Positions 21,667-29,513 of a stretch of DNA of 31,484 bases are shown piece by piece; position 1 is the first letter of the stretch; each line of letters begins with the position of its first letter. The notes under the pieces are model-generated. The model worked only from the letters and a program-made list of their open reading frames with translations. It searched no databases and was not told the origin of the DNA. The DNA comes from a virus. The stretch is taken from the IMG/VR virus record IMGVR_UViG_3300050821_001673, positions 1 through 31,484 of that record; one strand, 5' to 3'. Both the position numbers and the translations under genes were made by a program.

Positions 21667-23279
21667 GGTGCCCACCCTAAGTCGCTGAACTCGGCCAGAT
21701 TGCGCTGCGTGGCCTTGTTCTTAGCATCAGTTACGCCCTTGCTGACGGCGCTGGCTATCTGCTGCGGCGTAGCGTTAGGTTGCTTGATATCGATGGTGAT
21801 GCTGCCAATGGTGACGGAGCCTGTCTGGCCCATACGGCCCAGTACGCTGGCTATCTCGTTACGCGTCTCGGCGGGCATAGTGGCTTTGCCGGCTAGGAAG
21901 GAGTCCATGTGGCCCTGGCCCCAGTTGTACGCGCCCACGGCTTTTGCTATGTTACCGCCGTACTTCTTCAGCAAGTCACGCATGTAGAATGCGCCGCCCG
22001 TGGCGTTGGCAATTACATTCGACGGATCGACGCCGTATTGCTTGGCTGTGCCAGGCATCAACTGCATCAAGCCCAACGCTCCGGCCTTACTTGTAAGTAA
22101 GTGCCCTTGCGCGTCAGTCTGGTGCATGCCCGACTCCACCATGGCCAATGACATTAGTAGATTCGGATCAATGCCTGCCATCTTAGCAATACCACGCAAA
22201 CTAGCTGCGTTGTACGTGGGCATGGCCGGAGACAGGCCAAGTAAGCCCGGCGCGCGATTGGTCACTCCTTGCGCTAACGCCACACCCGCCGCTGCGCCCG
22301 CCGGACCGCCTACAGCGCCTCCGGCTACAGCGCCGAATAGCTTCACGGCGTCTTCTGTACTAATGCCCTTGTAGGCCGCTCCGAACTCCGCACCGGCTTC
22401 TTTCAACTTGCCGTCAGCAAGCAAGGAAAGGCCAAGCACGAAGTGCGATAGCGATTGCTCCAGGTGGTCCATCCACACAGCGAAGTCAGCGAAGCCCTTG
22501 ATAACGTGCTGCACAGCCGTGAGCATCTTCTCGAGATTGAACGTGGTTCCCTGGATAGACTTGTCGCCTGTGAACAGACCTACTAAGTTCGTAAAGACGA
22601 CGCCCGCATCTTTCAACGCCACGCCCGTCTCTCGCGCCACGTCCAGTAGCTCATGCCAAATAGGCGTGAACTCCGTAGCCATGCGGCTAGCAATGCCGGG
22701 CATGTCCTTGATGACCCAGTCGTTGAACTTCTGTAACTTCGCCAGCAGTTCATCAGGGCCAGAACCTAGGTTGTGGAGGAAAGCCATGACGGTGTGCATG
22801 GCCAGATACTTTAGCTCCACTTCCATGCGTGTGAACTCAAAGCGAATGTCGCGCACTTTACGCATCTGCGCGTCGAAGTCTCCGCCCGGAGCCATGGCGC
22901 GCTGATCCTCGAGAAGCTTCGCCGTACGCCCACGCAATTCAGGGTCCCATGTAAGATCTTCCAACGGAGCGCCTAGCGCATCCATGGCGATCTTGAGTGA
23001 GCGCGCAGCATCTTTGGACATGTACATGTGCAGAGCAAATAGGCGGTACTCCTGATCCGCCATGGCTACCTTATTAACAAGCCCGAGTGCGGCTGTGCCG
23101 ATGGCCGCGAAACCGCCTACGATCTCAGTCTGCGCCTTGAAGAATGAGCCAGCCATCTTGAACGACTGATGGTCAACGAACGATGTAGCGTCGCGCAACG
23201 CATTCTGAAAGCGCCGCATTCCGGCCTGATCTACCGTTGCGCCGAGCTCAATGAGATACTCATCTAGTATGTTCGGCAC
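21663..23279 (-). CDS. Tape measure protein with lytic transglycosylase domain
   Basis: A 538-aa protein starting at GTG 23279 after GGGAGG. The N-terminal two thirds is helical and hydrophobic, as in tape measures (FAAIGTAALGLVNKVAMADQ; AVAGGAVGGPAGAAAGVALA). Residues ~360-475 are a soluble-lytic-transglycosylase (SLT) domain: catalytic E382 in LAMVESGM, then GALGLMQLMPGTAKQYGVDP and AVGAYNWGQG. It sets tail length and may cut peptidoglycan on entry. At this size the tail should be short, an inference from the usual 1.5 Angstrom per residue. The start overlaps the frameshifted GT product by 20 nt. Confidence 0.9.
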   Translation of the reverse strand: MPNILDEYLIELGATVDQAGMRRFQNALRDATSFVDHQSFKMAGSFFKAQTEIVGGFAAIGTAALGLVNKVAMADQEYRLFALHMYMSKDAARSLKIAMDALGAPLEDLTWDPELRGRTAKLLEDQRAMAPGGDFDAQMRKVRDIRFEFTRMEVELKYLAMHTVMAFLHNLGSGPDELLAKLQKFNDWVIKDMPGIASRMATEFTPIWHELLDVARETGVALKDAGVVFTNLVGLFTGDKSIQGTTFNLEKMLTAVQHVIKGFADFAVWMDHLEQSLSHFVLGLSLLADGKLKEAGAEFGAAYKGISTEDAVKLFGAVAGGAVGGPAGAAAGVALAQGVTNRAPGLLGLSPAMPTYNAASLRGIAKMAGIDPNLLMSLAMVESGMHQTDAQGHLLTSKAGALGLMQLMPGTAKQYGVDPSNVIANATGGAFYMRDLLKKYGGNIAKAVGAYNWGQGHMDSFLAGKATMPAETRNEIASVLGRMGQTGSVTIGSITIDIKQPNATPQQIASAVSKGVTDAKNKATQRNLAEFSDLGWAP

Positions 23280-23490
23280 GCATGGCCTCCCGGTAACGTC
23301 GTTCGTTCTCCTCGCGCACGTCCAGGAACTCCAGCACCTCAGCTAAGTCCTGGAGGTCGTAAGTGCCGTCGAACGTCTCACGCTGCCACCACAAACCGGC
23401 CGCAACCGGACGCCAGAGTAATGGGTTCAAGGTGGGGAATGCTAAGGGCTCGTACTCTATTACTGCTTCTGAGCTATCGAGCCCTCGGAG
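23260..23490 (-). CDS. Tail assembly chaperone T extension, read by -1 frameshift
   Basis: After slippage on T TTT TTC (minus strand 23496-23490), translation continues in the -1 frame as LRGLDSSEAVIEYEPLAFPT and ends ...RYREAMRAEHTR at TGA 23262-23260, with no stop for 76 codons. The fusion would be 212 aa. Residues such as WWQRETFDGTYDLQDLAEVL look like real protein, and the frame ends 20 nt inside the tape measure gene, as in other phages. It has no start of its own, so it is made only as a fusion with the G form. Confidence 0.82.
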   Translation of the reverse strand, partial: LRGLDSSEAVIEYEPLAFPTLNPLLWRPVAAGLWWQRETFDGTYDLQDLAEVLEFLDVREENERRYREAMRAEHTR

Positions 23491-23897
23491 AAAAAACTCT
23501 CTAGGTTAAACGCCAACGACTCCAATACCAGTTTCTGCACCAATCCAGGGTCTTCATCAACTGACGTGTAGCGCGGCGATGGCACCCACTTGCCACCGTC
23601 GGTCATAAGTGGAATCACGGCGTCGCCATCTTCAATGCGCGACACCGTCATGATGGCCTGGTTCTGTGCAAACTGCATGTGGTCGAAGCTGAGTCCGCGC
23701 ATAAATGCCAGCGCGCAAAGCATGCGCGCCTTGTCGCGAGGTTTGATTTCCTTGGCCTGCTCCGATGGTTCTTCCGTGGGCGCGTCCGACGTCAGCAGCG
23801 CGCCCATCATCTTCATGTAAATGAAGCTACCTACAGTGGGTAGCATTCTTCGTAGTAAGTACTTCTGCCCCTGTACAGTTACTTCTTCGGTCTTCAA
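23460..23897 (-). CDS. Tail assembly chaperone (G form)
   Basis: A 145-aa protein between the tail tube and tape measure genes, the fixed place of the G/GT chaperone pair. It starts at TTG 23897 behind AAAGGAG. The sequence (VQGQKYLLRRMLPTVGSFIY, MLCALAFMRGLSFDHM) fits tail chaperones of phages with DUF3383-type sheath. A slippery T TTT TTC lies ten codons before its stop (23496-23490 on the minus strand), which allows a longer GT product. Confidence 0.85.
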   Translation of the reverse strand: MKTEEVTVQGQKYLLRRMLPTVGSFIYMKMMGALLTSDAPTEEPSEQAKEIKPRDKARMLCALAFMRGLSFDHMQFAQNQAIMTVSRIEDGDAVIPLMTDGGKWVPSPRYTSVDEDPGLVQKLVLESLAFNLESFFSEGSIAQKQ

Positions 23898-23908
23898 ACG
23901 ATGCTCCT

Positions 23909-24367
23909 TTACATGTTGATTACGTTTGCCGCCATCAAGCGCCAGGTAATCTTCTGCCCAGCAGCCTGATACGGCTTGTCAGGAATCTTCGAGAAGCTGA
24001 CTCCGTTGCAGATGTGCGTTGACCCATCTGTAAGTGTGCGGAAAGAGATAAGCGTGGATGCCCATCCCGATACGTCGTCGTTGTTGGCGGCCGTAGTCAG
24101 CTGGTTGTACAGGCTGAGCAAGGCATGGTGGAGCGCCGAAGTCTGTTGCACTTCGATGTCCACATCGCCGCTGTCGCCGGCAAGGTAGCTGGGCATGACC
24201 ACGCCGTCAGACGCAGTGTCGTGCGCTGTACGCTCCGTGACCATGCGGATAGTTACCTGACCCAGACCGACGTTGCCGCCAGTGAGCGAGAACGATACGC
24301 CGAAGTTAGGGTTATTCAAGGAACCAACTAGGTCCTTGAACGAATACGTTGTTCCTACTGCCGACAT
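23909..24367 (-). CDS. Tail tube protein (DUF3277)
   Basis: A 152-aa product from ATG 24367, after AGGAGG. The beginning (MSAVGTTYSFKDLVGSL) and the middle (TASDGVVMPSYLAGDSGDVD, LLSLYNQLTTAANND) match the DUF3277 family, which forms the inner tube of contractile tails with DUF3383 sheaths. It sits directly after the sheath gene in transcription order. Confidence 0.88.
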   Translation of the reverse strand: MSAVGTTYSFKDLVGSLNNPNFGVSFSLTGGNVGLGQVTIRMVTERTAHDTASDGVVMPSYLAGDSGDVDIEVQQTSALHHALLSLYNQLTTAANNDDVSGWASTLISFRTLTDGSTHICNGVSFSKIPDKPYQAAGQKITWRLMAANVINM

Positions 24368-24379
24368 TAGTGCCTCCTG

Positions 24380-25798
24380 TTACAGCTGCGTGTAGACGCC
24401 AATGAGCAAGCTCAACACCGCTCCGGCAGTGGTTATGGCGCAGTAAATAGGCATTGCCTGCCCCGCAGCGCGGTTGCCTTGTGACTGCGTCGCGAACGAC
24501 GGTGAGATGTTCAAGTAACCCAGCGGCAGCGACTCGCCCGGAATAAGCGCCGGATTGCTGGCCGACGGAATGGGAATGGCTGCGCCTTGCCATACCGCAC
24601 CGGCCAAGAAGCCAATGCTGGCCAGATAAGCACACGCCGTGTTTGCGGCTTGAATAAGCTGCTGCTGACCAGCATTAGTTTGCGGAACGGCGGGTGTAGT
24701 GGCCAACACGTTCATACAATCAATGGCGAGGTTGTTCACCAACATGGCGAGATATAGCCATAGGTACGACGGATCACCGCTGAACATCAAGCCCGGCTCG
24801 ACCAGCTGATACGGCGCGAAGTTGCCGTACACCAAGCCACCAGCGTTCTTGATGTTGTTGTACTGAGTTTGCGTAACCGGCTCAGCCGCAATGCCGACAA
24901 GTTGCTTGTGGGCCAGTGTGAAGAAGCTGCTGGCCAGCCCAGTATTCAAGCCCATCTCCACGCCCATCATGGCCACCTGAGCATAGATGTTGTTTGGATA
25001 CAGCCCGCTTTGCGTGGTGGCGTAAATACCCAGCACGCGCAGTTTGAGCGTCTGCAATTGCAGGAAGAGATTGTTAGTGGTTCCAGCCGGAATGGCTGCA
25101 TCGTTGGACCAGAGGTAGAAGCGCGTAGTCTGCCACAGTGGGTCGGCCCATTCGGAGATGGCCAAGTTATCGGCGTCTACAGCGCCTAGCACAGACAAGC
25201 CGTACCACGTAGCGCTGGCTAACCGGCACGCCGTAGACGCCTGAAGGAGCGACTCGCCAATGGCCGTGATGTCTACTTCCAGTCCCGTACCTGACCCACC
25301 AGTCGTAGCCAGCGCCGTCGCTACGGAGTAGCCCGTACCCTGCGTACCAGCGTTGACCCCTAAACTGGTCACAGCGCCGCTGCCTCCGATGGTGAGCACC
25401 GTAGCTTGGCCGTGTGACGCGCTGGACTGTGTAACGGTGATGACGTCGCCGACTACGTAGCCGGTGCCCGCGCTACCGCTATGCGGAATTAGCGTGCTGA
25501 TGGCCGTGAGATCTTGCCGGCCGATCCAGACGAACAGGGCTTGCGTAGGCGCGCTGAAGTAAATCTGCGCCGCGATGTATTCCGGCGAACTGGTAGTGAA
25601 TCCGTCGGTCAGCATAGCCGTACCGGGCGCAGCGTACTGCCGCAGCCTGGAGTTAGCGCCGTAGGACGGTATAACCGTGCTGGAGCCGATGATCAAGCCT
25701 TGGTTGAACCCGTTGGCCTGAGCCGCAGCGGGCGCTACCGTAACTGTAATATCGACAATGTTTGATAGTGCGAGAGGCGGCGTAGCCATACTCATCAT
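24380..25798 (-). CDS. Tail sheath protein (DUF3383) with inserted domain
   Basis: A 472-aa sheath protein. ALSNIVDITVTVAP at the start, YFSAPTQALFVWIGRQD and STACRLASATWYGLSVLGAV (residues ~188-207), and the end (AIPIPSASNPALIPGESLPL and onward) match DUF3383. Between WIGRQDLTAI and GESLLQ, residues ~105-178 form an extra Gly-rich beta domain (SGSAGTGYVVGDVITVTQ ... GGSGTGLEVDITA) that most sheaths lack. ATG codons at 25798, 25795 and 25789 all follow AAGGAG (around 25801-25806); the second or third has the better spacing, so the exact start is uncertain by three residues. Confidence 0.88.
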   Translation of the reverse strand: MMSMATPPLALSNIVDITVTVAPAAAQANGFNQGLIIGSSTVIPSYGANSRLRQYAAPGTAMLTDGFTTSSPEYIAAQIYFSAPTQALFVWIGRQDLTAISTLIPHSGSAGTGYVVGDVITVTQSSASHGQATVLTIGGSGAVTSLGVNAGTQGTGYSVATALATTGGSGTGLEVDITAIGESLLQASTACRLASATWYGLSVLGAVDADNLAISEWADPLWQTTRFYLWSNDAAIPAGTTNNLFLQLQTLKLRVLGIYATTQSGLYPNNIYAQVAMMGVEMGLNTGLASSFFTLAHKQLVGIAAEPVTQTQYNNIKNAGGLVYGNFAPYQLVEPGLMFSGDPSYLWLYLAMLVNNLAIDCMNVLATTPAVPQTNAGQQQLIQAANTACAYLASIGFLAGAVWQGAAIPIPSASNPALIPGESLPLGYLNISPSFATQSQGNRAAGQAMPIYCAITTAGAVLSLLIGVYTQL

Positions 25799-25803
25799 TC
25801 TCC

Positions 25804-26409
25804 TTAGTGAACGGTTATGTCGGCGACGACGCCGCTGCTGTCCTCGACCACGATCTCAACACTGGTCGCGATTCCGGGGTTGATGGTCTCCGTGACCTGT
25901 TCGTACATGTTGATGAAGTAATCAGCACGCTCCCACCATTGAGCGTTGTACTGCTCCGGCGCACGAACTACTTCTGGCGAATCAAGAACGGGGTATAGAT
26001 TACTGAGTGATAACTGTTCACTGAAGTAGTCCATATAGAGCGCACTGCGAACGGCACGCGCGTTGTCTTCACTGTTAGGTCCGTAGAACGTCCAGCTTAC
26101 GCGCCAACCTTTGGTGTACTCCCACGTTTGCGTAAGCACCGCCGGAGGGCCGACCACTTCACTAAATGCGTAATCACGCACACGATTGTAGTCCGTATCC
26201 CACGGCACGCACGCTACGTAACAGATGTCAGTTCCAACGTCTTGCGACGGCTGCCCCTGCGTTTGCCAGTCGACACGCACGCGCGCATAATCCGGCGGGT
26301 TTACACCGATCATGCCACAGGTAAGCGTCTGCAACAGCTTGGTGATGTTAGTGGGCGTGAGCGCCGTGCTGTTCAGTACTTGGCCGTTAGGGTAAGTAGT
26401 GGCGGTCAT
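25804..26409 (-). CDS. Neck/tail terminator-like protein (LIC_12616 type)
   Basis: I chose ATG 26409 because it is ATGA-coupled to the preceding stop; this gives 201 aa. The pattern LLQTLTCGMIGVNPPDYARV, RVDWQTQGQP, ICYVACVPWDTDYNRVRDYA and WRVSWTFYGPNSEDNARAVR matches the phage neck terminator family found just upstream of DUF3383 sheath genes. It would cap the tail tube and sheath at the neck. Confidence 0.78.
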   Translation of the reverse strand: MTATTYPNGQVLNSTALTPTNITKLLQTLTCGMIGVNPPDYARVRVDWQTQGQPSQDVGTDICYVACVPWDTDYNRVRDYAFSEVVGPPAVLTQTWEYTKGWRVSWTFYGPNSEDNARAVRSALYMDYFSEQLSLSNLYPVLDSPEVVRAPEQYNAQWWERADYFINMYEQVTETINPGIATSVEIVVEDSSGVVADITVH

Positions 26410-26720
26410 CGTAGTGTAGGCGGAAAGTCTCCGCCGTTCCAATCCTTCAGTTTAATGAATACATGCCAACCGCACCCGCCGCCTGCGTAGCCGATCTCAG
26501 GGTGCGGATTGGCATCGTGGAAGAAGCTGGCCGTGACCATGCCATCGGCGTGAACGTGATGGAGGCCGATGCCACTCCAGTGACCGCAATTACATCGAAT
26601 CAACGGTTTCAGTTTTTCGCCTGTGCCAGCCGTTACTGGCTGTATCCAACCAGGCTTATTCGGTTCATTCCAGTTTGAAGAACCTTCGTCCACGATTCTA
26701 GGAATCTCAATGTAACTCAT
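26406..26720 (-). CDS. Small Cys/His-rich protein in neck region
   Basis: A 104-aa product that I do not recognise. CNCGHWSGIGLHHVHADG (residues ~43-60), SFFHDANPHPE and GGCGWHVFIKL together hold several Cys and His, enough for a zinc or iron site. Its place between a head-closure-like and a neck protein, with overlaps at both ends, points to a virion or assembly role. Confidence 0.65.
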   Translation of the reverse strand: MSYIEIPRIVDEGSSNWNEPNKPGWIQPVTAGTGEKLKPLIRCNCGHWSGIGLHHVHADGMVTASFFHDANPHPEIGYAGGGCGWHVFIKLKDWNGGDFPPTLR

Positions 26721-27304
26721 ATCGCCGATGTCCTCGTGGCAAGCGCTTTCCAGAACGCTGAGCCGGGGAAGTAACGCACCGCCAGTACACGATACTGCTC
26801 ACCATTAGGCGGGTACACTAGTATGTCGCTCTCCGCCGGGCCATTGGGGTCTGTGGAAGGGTTGGTAAACCACAATACGGCATTGGACGGCGTAGGCAAC
26901 GCCAACGTGATGGTGCCGTTCACCAGCGTATAGTCCACATTGGGTATCATGAACGAGCCGTTGATGTACAACGACCCTGAGTTCAGCGGGCTACTGAGCG
27001 TATACACTGTGCCTGGAATTGCGCCCGCAGGCGTTTGCCCTTGCAGCGACGGCACGGGCTTCTTGCCGCTGGTGACGTACATGACTTGCGTCGACCAGAA
27101 AGCCATGATGCCTTCAACGCGGTCCGACTCAGGCAACATCTGTATCTCTTTACTGGAGGCGCGCTGAACTGGGCCCACGCGAACTAACGTGGTGGTAGTG
27201 GATTGGAAACCGCCGAGTACGTAAGCGCCAGTACTGCGCAGTATCTGGAACGGCTGCGGCGCTTCCATGTCGGGCGCAGCAACCACATCGTCCATTTGAA
27301 TCAT
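26717..27304 (-). CDS. Head-closure-like connector with inserted beta module
   Basis: A 195-aa product. The N-terminal part (YVLGGFQSTTTTLVRVGPVQ, KEIQMLPESDRVEGIMAFWS) and C-terminal part (ESDILVYPPNGEQYRVLAVR with YFPGSAFWKA) look like the two halves of a small SPP1 gp16-type head-closure protein. Residues ~89-148 between them are a module TPAGAIPGTVYTLSSP...INGSFMIPNVDYTLVNGTITL like those at 15398-15781 and 28530-29513. The module probably projects from the neck. Confidence 0.7.
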   Translation of the reverse strand: MIQMDDVVAAPDMEAPQPFQILRSTGAYVLGGFQSTTTTLVRVGPVQRASSKEIQMLPESDRVEGIMAFWSTQVMYVTSGKKPVPSLQGQTPAGAIPGTVYTLSSPLNSGSLYINGSFMIPNVDYTLVNGTITLALPTPSNAVLWFTNPSTDPNGPAESDILVYPPNGEQYRVLAVRYFPGSAFWKALATRTSAI

Positions 27305-27306
27305 GG

Positions 27307-27750
27307 CTAGTAACCCACAGCGATGAAGAACGCCGACGCGCCAGCGCCGTTAGCTAGTATGGTACATTGCGACGCACTTGCAACTGTACAGCCCATGGTA
27401 CGCGGGTTGCCGCTAGACGCGAATGAACTGTTGTCGTTAGCTACGACGGCAAAGCACTGCGTGTTAAATGGCGTAGGGAAATTCACCGTAGTAGGCGTAT
27501 TGTTGTTCAAGCTGAACGCCGTACCCCACTGGATGGTGAATCCACTCAGCCAAGTGGGAAACTTGATGTAACCGTTAGTGGCCAAAGAAATAACGAAGCC
27601 CAGCAAGCACCACGCCGTAGTGGCCGCGTTCGTGGAGTTATCACCGGAACTGGGCGTCGTAAACTTTGCCGTGGACACCGTGGTGGAACCAATGGGTGTG
27701 CTGTCCACGGTGGAGTTGGTCACGGCCACCGTGTTGATGGTAGTTGTCAT
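27307..27750 (-). CDS. Fibre-like protein with gp53-type C-terminal domain
   Basis: A 147-aa protein. The N-terminus carries fibre-type short repeats (STTVSTAKFTTPSSGDNSTN). Residues ~58-147 (NGYIKFPTWLSGFTIQWGTA, TVNFPTPFNTQCFAVVANDN, FFIAVGY) match the receptor-binding C-terminal domain of putative tail fibre gp53-like proteins. It lies in the connector region rather than with the tail fibres, so it may be a neck or head fibre. It overlaps the gene before it by 4 nt. Confidence 0.75.
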   Translation of the reverse strand: MTTTINTVAVTNSTVDSTPIGSTTVSTAKFTTPSSGDNSTNAATTAWCLLGFVISLATNGYIKFPTWLSGFTIQWGTAFSLNNNTPTTVNFPTPFNTQCFAVVANDNSSFASSGNPRTMGCTVASASQCTILANGAGASAFFIAVGY

Positions 27751-28289
27751 TTCTCCCTCACGAGTCCTACGATGGCTGCTCTCATGGCTCCAGAATCAAT
27801 CCCGGGCCGGTCGCTGCCCTTGCGCGCAATGGTGGACGGTGCATTAGGAGCCCAGCCATTGCGCGGGTCCGTGAACCATTTTCGTGCGGCATTCTGGCCA
27901 GCCAATGCGGCACGCATCATACCCTTCAACGCAGCGTCTTTATCACCGTCTAACGAGCTCTTCACGGAAGCGGCTAATTCGCGCGCAATGGGTTGCTTGT
28001 TACCGTCGGCTTCGACGGCTGGTTCAAGTACTGGGCGTGCAGGCTGGTGCCGCAGCGGCGAACCCTTACTAAGTAAGAAGAGTAGCTCGGCGTTGGTAAC
28101 GTCGTTCTTTGCGGCCTTCTTCAACTTTTTACTACTCTTGCCGGCCATGCGCAATAATTGCGCGCTGCGCTCAGCCGTGCCTGCGGCCGGAATGCCTACA
28201 AGGGCTGAGTACTTCGTTATTCCAACTACACGCTGCGCCAACGCTTTCACGCCGCTCTTACGAGCAATGGTGATCTTGGGCCCAGTCAT
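27747..28289 (-). CDS. HK97 gp10-like tail-completion/neck protein
   Basis: A 180-aa basic protein. NAELLFLLSKGSPLRHQPAR followed by PVLEPAV is the usual gp10-family motif of the type NAE-x-GSP-x-PARPFL, and the C-terminal APSTIARKGSDRPGIDSGAM is the ending seen in virion morphogenesis proteins. It likely joins the head connector to the tail. It overlaps both neighbours by 4 nt. Confidence 0.72.
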   Translation of the reverse strand: MTGPKITIARKSGVKALAQRVVGITKYSALVGIPAAGTAERSAQLLRMAGKSSKKLKKAAKNDVTNAELLFLLSKGSPLRHQPARPVLEPAVEADGNKQPIARELAASVKSSLDGDKDAALKGMMRAALAGQNAARKWFTDPRNGWAPNAPSTIARKGSDRPGIDSGAMRAAIVGLVREK

Positions 28290-28522
28290 TGTTTGATCTG
28301 TTTGATCTGTTTGATCTGCTTGTTAAGTGGGTTGAGGTCGATCAACTCACGCCGTTTGCACTCCACAGTATGTCGTAACTGCGTTATGTCTCGCAGAAGC
28401 TTCCATTGCGCAGTTTGTAAGTCAGACAATGGCGGCGCATTGACGTCGTGGTCCCAACTGTCAAACAATTCTTTCTCATCTGGCAGCAGCAACCTATATA
28501 GCAACAACTCCTTCGGGTCCAT
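28286..28522 (-). CDS. Small helical protein with Gln-Ile-Lys repeat tail
   Basis: A 78-aa product of charged helices (MDPKELLLYRLLLPDEKELF, LQTAQWKLLRDITQLRHTVE) without a known domain. It ends in NKQIKQIKQIKQ, encoded by three exact 9-nt repeats at 28292-28318 that run into the overlap with the next gene. Its location in the head-tail connector series suggests an assembly role. The repeat tail may vary in copy number. Confidence 0.6.
   Translation of the reverse strand: MDPKELLLYRLLLPDEKELFDSWDHDVNAPPLSDLQTAQWKLLRDITQLRHTVECKRRELIDLNPLNKQIKQIKQIKQ
28292..28318. repeat. Three tandem 9-bp repeats
   Basis: TTTGATCTG is present three times without a break at 28292-28300, 28301-28309 and 28310-28318, in frame at the C-terminus of the 78-aa protein. 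Slippage here would add or remove QIK units without a frameshift. Confidence 0.9.
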
Positions 28523-28529
28523 ACTACTC

Positions 28530-29513
28530 CTACCAGATCACCATTGGTCCACTACCAACAACCTTGGCCATCGTAGCAAGTTGTTGGCCATAGAGCGTGA
28601 GGTTCCACTGCCCCCAATCCTCCAGCGACGTAAGCACGCTGTAACTGGCACTGACGCTATCCACGCTCTTACTCGTCAGGATGCCGTTCGCCAAGCCCTG
28701 CGCCGCGACCTGCGCCGCATTGGGGTAGTAGGTAGTGTTGACAGTGGTGGCTACGGGCCAAGTGGCGTAGAAGGAGTCCGACAACTGAACAGCTACAGTG
28801 GTAGTGATATCCACGTCGTTGGTGAGCGTGTAGTCCACTCCAGGCGTAAGGAACGAGCCGTTCTTGGTCAGCGTTTGCAGCGTGCCATTAGGAGGTTCAG
28901 CGCTCAGCGTAAACGCCGTACCGGGGCGCGCGCCCGCTGGCACTTCGCCGTGCATGGCTGCGGCCACGGTCTGTATGATCTCGAGAGCATCACTGCGTGC
29001 GTAGAGCGTAGCATAGTGTGCCACGAACCACGACATGGCAATGTACCACTGCTCCTGCCACCTGACCTGCTGCAACGACGCCGTAGCCAGCGCAATGTAA
29101 AGCGTGAGCACGGCGATAGGTACGACCGGGTAAGGATAAACTATCAGCACCACGTTAGTAGCGCCCGCCGTGGCGGCGTTACTCACCGTGATGGAGCCGC
29201 CGCTGACGCCCGTGATGACGGTGTTAGTGGGCAGCCCAGCAGCCTGTAAGAACTGCCCCAGCATCAGCCCGCCAGTATTACTTATGGCGATGGTCTTAGA
29301 CGCATTGGTCAGTGTAGCGTTGACGTACTGAACCGGCTGACCAAAGAACTTAGGATAGACAGCCAGAAAGTCATCCAGTGCGTAGGGCGGATTCTGGCCG
29401 AATACTAAGTTGGTAGCAGCGCCTGTGAAGCCGCAGCTGGCCCAGAACTCAGCACCGGCTCCCCACGCAGTCTGTAGCCATGCGTCAAAATTCGGCCAAG
29501 AACCACTGCACAT
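28530..29513 (-). CDS. DUF4054 head-tail connector with two inserted domains
   Basis: A 327-aa protein. The DUF4054 core is in pieces: DDFLAVYPKFFGQP (~47-60), then IAVLTLYIALATASLQQVRW and WFVAHYATLYARSDALEI (133-179), then SKSVDSVSASYSVLTSLEDW with GQWNLTLYGQQLATMAKVVG at the end. The first insert, residues ~64-127, is a module with GGLMLGQFLQAAGLPTNTVI (81-100) and SGGSITVSNAAT. The second, residues ~189-262, is a PAGARPGTAFTLSAEP...NGSFLTPGVDYTL module. Related modules recur in other virion proteins of this window. The core is a portal/neck adaptor. Confidence 0.8.
   Translation of the reverse strand: MCSGSWPNFDAWLQTAWGAGAEFWASCGFTGAATNLVFGQNPPYALDDFLAVYPKFFGQPVQYVNATLTNASKTIAISNTGGLMLGQFLQAAGLPTNTVITGVSGGSITVSNAATAGATNVVLIVYPYPVVPIAVLTLYIALATASLQQVRWQEQWYIAMSWFVAHYATLYARSDALEIIQTVAAAMHGEVPAGARPGTAFTLSAEPPNGTLQTLTKNGSFLTPGVDYTLTNDVDITTTVAVQLSDSFYATWPVATTVNTTYYPNAAQVAAQGLANGILTSKSVDSVSASYSVLTSLEDWGQWNLTLYGQQLATMAKVVGSGPMVIW

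Noticed and set aside
28293-29249. 318-codon plus-strand frame opposite the DUF4054 gene
   Set aside because: The minus-strand gene has a family match and clear coupling; the plus frame is Arg/His-rich with no motif and runs against the operon.
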